Source of the DNA: Planctomycetia bacterium
GTDB taxonomy: Bacteria > Planctomycetota > Planctomycetia > Pirellulales > UBA1268
Direction: 5' to 3'
DNA: 64,000 nucleotides
Assembly: GCA_021414115.1 (NCBI GenBank)
Contig: JAIOPD010000091.1
Coordinates: forward strand, 1-64,000
In this document: positions 59,062-64,000 of the stretch, one piece after another
Numbering within the stretch: the first letter of the stretch is position 1
Layout of the letters: each line of letters starts with the position of its first letter
Position numbers and translations under genes: made by a program
Notes under the pieces: model-generated
The model's input: the letters and a program-made list of their open reading frames with translations, nothing else
Told to the model about the DNA's origin: nothing
Databases searched by the model: none

Positions 59062-59119
59062 CGTCGGGAAGCCCCAAGCGCCAGCGCGGGGAAGACGTCC
59101 TCCACCTCGCCCCGCTCAG
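59062..59119. repeat. Family A left arm, extended second copy
   Basis: Nearly identical to 58909-58967 over about 58 bases (GGGAAGCCCCAAGCGCCAGC plus the following GAAGACGTCCTCCA region), in the same orientation. It overlaps the last codon of the next gene and supplies its stop codon at 59116-59118. Confidence 0.8.
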
Positions 59120-59724
59120 CGGGTCGCCAGCCAGATGGCAACGGCCGCAATCGTGAGGCCGAGGCCGGCGAATACGGCCGCCCACGGGCTCGAACGCACC
59201 TGGAGCAAGCGAATGGACCGCCGCAGCCTGCGGCTGAACTCCGACCAGGCCTCGGCCGATGTTCGGCCGCCGACGGCGATGATGCTCACCGTCCGCGCAG
59301 GCCCACGGTCGTCGAGATGCAGTTGGAGCCCGCGGGCCGGAAGGGCGGCCGTCTCGCCCGCCCATCTGGCCGACGCATCGAGGCCCGCCACGAGTTCCGC
59401 TACGACCGGCCGCAACTGGTCGATGCCGATGTTGTAGACGACGAGCCGGGGACGGACGGCGAGCATCCCGAAGGCGACCGCGAGCACAAAGCCGACGAGG
59501 AGCGCGACGGTCGTCCACGGCGACGTGCCGACCGCGGGCTGCAGAATCGCCAAGGGCCCCGCGACCACCAGCCCACACACGGCCGCCGCGAGGAGCGCCG
59601 CGTCAAGCGGGCCCGACAGGGCCACGGGCCTACGGCGGGCATGCAGCGCCGCCAGCGCGATCAGGTAGGCCGCCAGCGGCAGGAGGGCCATCCACAGGGG
59701 AATCTGCGTCAGGGCGCTGCTCAT
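59116..59724 (-). CDS. Membrane protein of unknown function
   Basis: The 203-residue protein has three N-terminal hydrophobic helices (about 10-29, 36-58 and 70-92), a soluble middle part with a beta-strand pattern (LQLHLDDRGPARTVSIIAVGG) and a final hydrophobic helix (about 182-200). I do not recognise a family. The start at 59724 is preferred because the longer frame runs through the small upstream gene. The last bases lie within a family A repeat, which also provides the stop codon. It follows the 38-residue membrane protein gene on the same strand, 52 bases away. Confidence 0.65.
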   Translation of the reverse strand: MSSALTQIPLWMALLPLAAYLIALAALHARRRPVALSGPLDAALLAAAVCGLVVAGPLAILQPAVGTSPWTTVALLVGFVLAVAFGMLAVRPRLVVYNIGIDQLRPVVAELVAGLDASARWAGETAALPARGLQLHLDDRGPARTVSIIAVGGRTSAEAWSEFSRRLRRSIRLLQVRSSPWAAVFAGLGLTIAAVAIWLATR

Positions 59725-59776
59725 GGAAAACCAGCCGGTGCGGCCCTCACTCCGACGATTCAGATCCACCGACCCA

Positions 59777-59893
59777 TCAACGCCACGCCATCCACGCCAG
59801 GAGTGCCAGCCAGGCCGCCTCCACAACCACCGCGATGGCGAACCACCGTCGCGGCATGAGGGCCTCGTCGGACGTCCGCCTCAGCTGCTCCAT
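59777..59893 (-). CDS. Small single-pass membrane protein (38 residues)
   Basis: A 38-codon frame begins 11 bases after the stop of the Minf_1886 gene, with a GGGGAG ribosome site 5 bases before the ATG. The product has a charged head (MEQLRRTSDEALMPRR) and one hydrophobic helix with WFAIAVVVEAAWLALLAW at its core. It is short, but the spacing, site and helix together make it likely to be a real gene of the operon. Confidence 0.6.
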   Translation of the reverse strand: MEQLRRTSDEALMPRRWFAIAVVVEAAWLALLAWMAWR

Positions 59894-59904
59894 CGGACTC
59901 CCCG

Positions 59905-60393
59905 TCAGATCGGGTCGGGCACCACGAACGACAGGTCGCGGGAAAATGCCTCGTCGAACCCATACACGTCGCGAAAGTCTTCGCGCTTGTCGGCGCGGGT
60001 CTTGCGCATCTGTCCGATGTCGATCATGTTGAACACGATCTCACCGATATCGTCTGTCCGACGAAGTCCCCAGGTCGCAAGGACGGTGGGGGCGAGATAG
60101 CCGTACTGCTGCAGTCCGTAGAGGCGAGCCGCTTCGCAGAGTTGCTGCCCGGAGACGTGCCGCTCGACCCCCCGGCGGCGGCGTCGGCCGGGGCGGGCTC
60201 GGGGCTCCCCGGATGATTCGCTCTCTCCTCTCGGGAGCGGCTCCAACTCCTCGGCCGCCGGCTCCTGCCCCATCCCGAGCGACTCCTGCGCGAACGAGAG
60301 TGACTCGAGCACGAACAGGTAAGCATCGAGCGTGTACCGCTGATCTCGTTGCAGCAACTGGAAGAGCGGATGGGCGGGATCGACGAGCGGCAT
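59905..60393 (-). CDS. Minf_1886-family protein of unknown function
   Basis: The 162-residue protein matches the Minf_1886 family, found mainly in planctomycetes and verrucomicrobia. Its recognisable segments are the N-terminal helix YTLDAYLFVLESLSFAQESLG, the HVSGQQLCEAARLYGLQQYG helix, the TWGLRRTDDIGEIVFNMID stretch and the KREDFRDVYGFDEAF ending. A basic low-complexity run (RPGRRRRRGVE) interrupts the middle. No catalytic residues are evident. The ATG at 60393 has an AAGGA site. No function is known for the family. Confidence 0.85.
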   Translation of the reverse strand: MPLVDPAHPLFQLLQRDQRYTLDAYLFVLESLSFAQESLGMGQEPAAEELEPLPRGESESSGEPRARPGRRRRRGVERHVSGQQLCEAARLYGLQQYGYLAPTVLATWGLRRTDDIGEIVFNMIDIGQMRKTRADKREDFRDVYGFDEAFSRDLSFVVPDPI

Positions 60394-60499
60394 CGCGGGT
60401 CCTTCGAGGGGCCGGAAGGACGCAAGTATATCGCGAAGAGCCGCACCGACGAGCCGACAACGCGGAACGCGAGCGCCGGGGATGCCCCGCCTGATTCGA

Positions 60500-61459
60500 T
60501 CAGCGAAGCTGTGCCGCCGGGGCGGCCGGCGCGGGGGGCGGGGCCTGTGCCGTCAGGTCGTCGAGCACGTACTTGTAACCGAAGGGGGTCATCGGCTTGG
60601 CGAAGTCGCGAATCATGTCGAGTCCCTTGTCGATCAGGTTCGTGCGGGGGTCGAACTGGTAGACGTCGCGGTCCTGCCCGCCGGGCTTGTAGATCTGGAT
60701 CGCGAAGGGCATCAGGTCACTGGCCTGGAGAATCAGTTCCACCTTGGAGAAGTTGGAGGCGTCCGCCTGAAATCGCGGCAACGACTCCAGCCAGATCTGA
60801 TCGCGGACGCCCGGAGGCGTGACCAGCCGCATCCAATACCTCTTCTTCAACGTGTCGGCCTTCGCACCGAAGACGAACGGAAGTGGCCCGTCGCTGATCG
60901 CCTTCCCACGCATCTCCGGAGGCAACTTCGTCTCGCGCAGCTGCCTTTCAGAGTGCCGAAACTCGTAGATGCTCTCGCCGTTGCACACCCAGTGTTCCCC
61001 GGTATCGCCACCACGGACCTCGTACCGCCGGACCTCCGGGCTCCACTGCTTGGTTTCCTTGACGCGAAACAGTCCCTTGTCGGGGGCCGCGTATTTCAGC
61101 TCTCCGCTGCTCTCGGCGAACGCCAGCCGCTCGCCAGCCGCATCGACGGGGCTCCACGCGTTGTATTCCCACTTGTGAAATGTGCACGACCAGGTGCGGA
61201 CGGCGGCATTGCGGGTCTCCCAGGCCGCGAGCAGTTGATCGAGCGCGGCCTGCTGCTCGGGCGTGAGCGCGGCGGGCTGCTGCGGCGCCGCGGGGGGAGC
61301 GACGGCCGCGACCCGCTGCGGCGCCGGCTGCTGAGTCTGCGGGGCCGCGGCTGGAGGCACCGCCACCTGGGCCCATGCCGTGCCGCCAGAGGAGAGCGTG
61401 GCGAGAACGGCGGCCATGGCCGCAGCGCGGCGAAACGTCATCGGCAGGCGACGGGTCAT
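60500..61459 (-). CDS. Secreted TIGR03009-type planctomycete protein
   Basis: The 319-residue protein has a signal peptide (about 1-31, cleavage after AWA), a proline/glutamine-rich linker of about 50 residues, and a beta-rich body. The pattern (LLAAWETRNAAVRTWSCTF, then WSPVDAAGERLAFAESSGELKY and ELILQASDLMPFAIQIYKP) matches the planctomycete family TIGR03009, which looks like a LolA-type lipoprotein carrier fold. The function is not known. The C-terminus is a proline-alanine tail. A GGAG site lies 7 bases before the ATG. Confidence 0.8.
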   Translation of the reverse strand: MTRRLPMTFRRAAAMAAVLATLSSGGTAWAQVAVPPAAAPQTQQPAPQRVAAVAPPAAPQQPAALTPEQQAALDQLLAAWETRNAAVRTWSCTFHKWEYNAWSPVDAAGERLAFAESSGELKYAAPDKGLFRVKETKQWSPEVRRYEVRGGDTGEHWVCNGESIYEFRHSERQLRETKLPPEMRGKAISDGPLPFVFGAKADTLKKRYWMRLVTPPGVRDQIWLESLPRFQADASNFSKVELILQASDLMPFAIQIYKPGGQDRDVYQFDPRTNLIDKGLDMIRDFAKPMTPFGYKYVLDDLTAQAPPPAPAAPAAQLR

Positions 61460-61607
61460 GGAACAACTCCGCGTGGCAGTCCGGGCAGGCGGCGGACTCT
61501 AGCAGGCTTGTTTCAGCCCGGCGAGGCCGTTTTCACCGCTCCTTTCCCAGCTCGATTGCACCCGTTTTCAGAGCCTTGCCGGCGTGGGGGCGGCAAAAGT
61601 CTCCTCA

Positions 61608-61630
61608 CATGGGGCCGCGGCGGCCCCATG
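61608..61630. repeat. 23-bp perfect palindrome (hairpin)
   Basis: CATGGGGCCGC, one G, then GCGGCCCCATG: two 11-base arms in perfect reverse complement. No T run follows on either strand, so it is not an obvious terminator. Confidence 0.7.
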
Positions 61631-61670
61631 TTCGTCGAGCGTTCGCCGACCCCCGCGCCTCGTCCGTCGA

Positions 61671-61808
61671 CGTGCGATGCTCCCGCCGGCAGGCGACGGA
61701 GGCTGACGAGCGTTGAAGATTTCGCTCGCTCGAGGTCGCGGTCCACCCAGGCACCGCGCGAAATATTCCCGCGAAGGAAGCCTCCGTCGCCTGCCGGCGT
61801 CTCGCACG
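61671..61808. repeat. Long inverted repeat with about 20-bp perfect arms
   Basis: The core arm GCCGGCAGGCGACGGAGGCT at 61685-61704 is matched exactly in reverse complement at 61779-61798. The match extends outward to CGTGCGA (61671) and TCGCACG (61802) with small gaps. The centre is 74 bases. It begins 10 bases from the nadE stop. It may be a small mobile-element remnant or a terminator-like structure. Confidence 0.75.
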
Positions 61809-61817
61809 CGCGGAGCG

Positions 61818-63815
61818 TCACGACTCCGACGCGACCGCCGCGCGGAGCTCCGCGAGTTCGCGGGCGAAGCCCCCCGAGAGGATCGGAAACCGGCACCAGG
61901 TCTTGGGATCGAGGTTCTGGTCGTCGAGATGGAAGGACGGCGCATAGCGCTCACGCTTCCACTGGTTGCGGCTCCAGAGCGTGAAAAATCGCTGCGTCCA
62001 GACGGCGAGTTGCCGCGAGTCATGCCCCGGAAACTCCCGTCGCAGCCGGTGCCAGGCCTCGAGCGGCGTCTGCTTGTCGCGAATGGCGGCCCGTTCGATC
62101 GCGTCGAGCACGTCGTAGGGCATCAGGTCGGCCTCGTCGGTCTGACCTTGTGCTGCGGGCCGCAGTTCGGCCGTCGGGGCTTGCACGTTGACCGCGGCAA
62201 GGGCGGGGATCGGGCCGACGCCCTCGGGTCCCGTCCGCTCCAGCCATCGCAGCCACCGTCGCAGGTAGGCCTTGTCGATCCCGGCGATCGGCGCGATGCC
62301 GCCAGAGGTGTCGCCGTCCATGGTGGCGTAGCCGACCGCCGCTTCGGAGCGATTGCTCGTCGATACCAAGAGCGCACCGGTGATGTTGGCGAGCATCCAC
62401 ACGCCCGGAGAGCGGGCCCGGGCCTGGATGTTCTGCAGGGCGACGTCATCCTGCTGCCACGTGAGCGGCCGGCCCACGGCGCCGGCGACGATCGTCTCGT
62501 AGCCGCGAACGAGCGGCTCCACGTCAAACTCATGAAAGACCGCGCCGAGGGCCGCCGCCAGGCTCTGGGCCGCGTGTCGCGTGACGGCGCCCGAGTTGGC
62601 CGTCGACTGGTACACGCATGTCAGCGCCGTTCCCACGAGCGATCGCGCGGCGGCGGCTCCTGCTGGCGACGGCAGGCCGAGGCGGGCGGCCGCGGCCGGC
62701 GGCGACAGCTCGGCGACGGCCAGTCGGACGGCGATCGCCACCAGGCAGGCCACGGCGGAGGAGTCCGCACCCCCGCTCGCCGAGACGACGAACCCCCGGG
62801 AGCGGCTTTTCCTCATGTAGTCAAAGAGCCCGAGCGACACGGCCCGGGCAAACTCCTCCTCCTTGAAGTGCTCGCCCCGCTCCCAGGCGTCCCGGGCGTC
62901 GTGCCCTTCGGCACCGGCGTGGCCGGGGACCGCAGGGGGCGTGAACGGCACCGCGATCCGGTCGCCCTCGATCGCGTCCGGCACCGGCTCCACCGCGAGC
63001 CGCGCCTGCGCGAGCCGCAGGCCGTCGAGATCGACGACCGCCGTGGTCAACGCATGGTCGGCAAAGGAGAACCGACGGCCCGAGGCGAGCATCCTGCCCG
63101 CCGCCGCGACCATCACACCGCCGTCGTAGACGGCCCGGCCGGCCTCATTGCCCACGAGATTCGCATAGACGTAGGCCGAGGCGAAGGCTCGCGAGCCGTC
63201 CACGACGAATCGGCGACGGATCTCGTCCTTGCCGAAGGCGAAGTGGCTCGCGGAGGGATTCAGGATCAGGTCGATCCCGCGGGCCGTGAGCATGGCCCCC
63301 GGTCGATCCGCCACCCAGGCATCCTCGCAGATTTCGAAGCCGATGCGGACTCCTCCGCAGTCGAATCGCAGGTCGCCGATGGGCACGTCGCGGCCCCCGA
63401 GAGAGAGCGTGCCGCGGCGACCGCGGTGCCAGGGCCGAAACCATCGCGGTTCATAATGGATGCCGTCGCCGGCGAGATTCTGCTTGCAGGCGATGCCGGC
63501 GATTCGGCCGTCGGCCACGACGGCCGCGGCATCGTAGAGACCGCTCTCGAACCGCACCGGCAGTCCCAGTGCCACGACCATGCCGGCCGTGTGCGGCACG
63601 ATTTCCCCGAGCACGTCGATCGCAAGCCGCTGCACGCCGGGAGATTGAAACGCATCCTCGCAGCCGTAGCCGGTGATGCAGAGCTCGGGCAGGCAGAGCA
63701 CCGATACGCCGACGTCCCGCGCGGCCCTGATCGCGGCGATGATCCGGTCGCGGTTGCCGTCCCAGTCGAGCGGCGTCTGATTGAGGGCCGAGCCGCCGAC
63801 GCGGATCAGATGCAT
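61818..63815 (-). CDS. nadE: Glutamine-dependent NAD+ synthetase
   Basis: NadE makes NAD from nicotinate adenine dinucleotide, taking ammonia from glutamine. The 665-residue protein has an N-terminal nitrilase-type amidase domain with the catalytic Glu, Lys and Cys in VLCLPELCITGYG, IACKQNLAG and GFEICEDAW. The C-terminal synthetase domain carries the PP-loop VVSASGGADSSAV and STSNRSEAAVGYATMDGD. A tail segment ends near FSRNQWKRERYAP-like RNQWKRERYAPSFHLD. The start at 63815 gives the conserved N-terminus; it lies 13 bases after the stop of the upstream gene. The enzyme is complementary to NadK, which lies about 40 kb away. Confidence 0.95.
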   Translation of the reverse strand: MHLIRVGGSALNQTPLDWDGNRDRIIAAIRAARDVGVSVLCLPELCITGYGCEDAFQSPGVQRLAIDVLGEIVPHTAGMVVALGLPVRFESGLYDAAAVVADGRIAGIACKQNLAGDGIHYEPRWFRPWHRGRRGTLSLGGRDVPIGDLRFDCGGVRIGFEICEDAWVADRPGAMLTARGIDLILNPSASHFAFGKDEIRRRFVVDGSRAFASAYVYANLVGNEAGRAVYDGGVMVAAAGRMLASGRRFSFADHALTTAVVDLDGLRLAQARLAVEPVPDAIEGDRIAVPFTPPAVPGHAGAEGHDARDAWERGEHFKEEEFARAVSLGLFDYMRKSRSRGFVVSASGGADSSAVACLVAIAVRLAVAELSPPAAAARLGLPSPAGAAAARSLVGTALTCVYQSTANSGAVTRHAAQSLAAALGAVFHEFDVEPLVRGYETIVAGAVGRPLTWQQDDVALQNIQARARSPGVWMLANITGALLVSTSNRSEAAVGYATMDGDTSGGIAPIAGIDKAYLRRWLRWLERTGPEGVGPIPALAAVNVQAPTAELRPAAQGQTDEADLMPYDVLDAIERAAIRDKQTPLEAWHRLRREFPGHDSRQLAVWTQRFFTLWSRNQWKRERYAPSFHLDDQNLDPKTWCRFPILSGGFARELAELRAAVASES

Positions 63816-63828
63816 GGGAGTTGGGCCG

Positions 63829-64000
63829 TCACCCCTGCGACGGTTCCTCGAGGTAGGTGTAGCCCCCCAGCCCTTCCTCGTAGAACTTGAGAAACCGGCC
63901 CGCCTGGCTGTCGCAGATGCGGCCTTCACGGACCGCCTGCTCGATCGAGTCGCGGAGCCGCTGGACGAGCTGGTTGGAGTCGAACTCGACGTAGTCGAGC
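63829..64000 (-). CDS. speA: C-terminal end of probable biosynthetic arginine decarboxylase (cut by window)
   Basis: Only the last 56 codons lie inside the window. The residues include LDYVEFDSNQLVQRLRDSI, and the end is FLKFYEEGLGGYTYLEE. The helix pattern and the G-Y-T-Y-L-E ending resemble the C-terminal domain of biosynthetic arginine decarboxylase (SpeA), which makes agmatine for putrescine synthesis. No catalytic part is visible, so the call is tentative. It is followed by nadE 13 bases later and is probably co-transcribed with it. Confidence 0.5.
   Translation of the reverse strand, partial: LDYVEFDSNQLVQRLRDSIEQAVREGRICDSQAGRFLKFYEEGLGGYTYLEEPSQG

Larger units (their letters stand above)
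61460..61817. other. 358-bp gene-free stretch with two inverted repeats
   Basis: Between the start of the TIGR03009 gene and the stop of nadE (same strand) there is no credible gene. The stretch holds a short perfect hairpin (61608-61630) and a larger inverted repeat (61671-61808), listed separately. Confidence 0.7.

Overview
The window is about 64 kb of GC-rich bacterial chromosome that most likely comes from a planctomycete of the Pirellulales type. The main reasons are family-level: a Minf_1886-family protein, a TIGR03009-type secreted protein, several secreted proteins of unknown function with no close relatives outside the group, a very large AsmA-like protein, and a Kdo transferase (Gram-negative-type lipid A core). 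Almost all of it is housekeeping core genome. It holds no phage, no IS transposase gene, no CRISPR array, and no tRNA or rRNA gene that I could see. About 46 protein genes are supported; secA (left edge) and a probable speA (right edge) are cut by the window.

Layout. 1-3043: 3' part of secA. 3046-3858: a hicB-hicA toxin-antitoxin module between two 111-bp direct repeats. 3916-12106: a CapA-like phosphoesterase (minus), then waaA, metK, two membrane proteins, manC, a lipase, ruvX and an epimerase (plus). 12264-16694 (minus): S41 protease, CbiX-type chelatase, MFS exporter. 16771-23200 (plus): xseA-xseB-ispA-dxs-nadK and a secreted protein, an isoprenoid/NADP/repair operon. 23244-24779 (minus): dnaA, with a strong promoter overlapped by a perfect 35-bp palindrome. 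25215-26603 (plus): a PDZ protein. 26837-31847 (minus): AsmA-like protein, dapF and a DUF374 acyltransferase. 32100-33797 (plus): MFS transporter. 34331-40527: tilS, a lipoprotein, a von Willebrand A protein, a hydrolase-like protein and a LysM protein. 40731-45626 (minus): tgt-yajC-secDF. 45983-52932 (minus): gyrA, ugd, and a membrane pyrophosphatase. 53182-57736 (plus): two tandem ArnT-like glycosyltransferases and a polyprenyl-phosphate sugar transferase. 57765-64000 (minus): speA(3')-nadE, secreted and membrane proteins, a MEKHLA protein and a glutathione peroxidase.

How it fits together. Protein export is represented twice (SecA and the SecDF/YajC set). Envelope building is represented by WaaA, ManC, Ugd, the ArnT-like enzymes with their GT2 partner, CapA-like and LysM proteins, AsmA-like and DUF374 proteins. 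Isoprenoid precursors come from Dxs and IspA.

The most interesting non-coding content is a set of intergenic repeats. Family A is a REP-like pair of imperfect inverted arms. Family B is a 142-bp element with 26-bp inverted ends, and every copy has a family A arm immediately before it. Family C is the 111-bp repeat that brackets hicBA. Families A and B sit only between genes, mostly between convergent genes.
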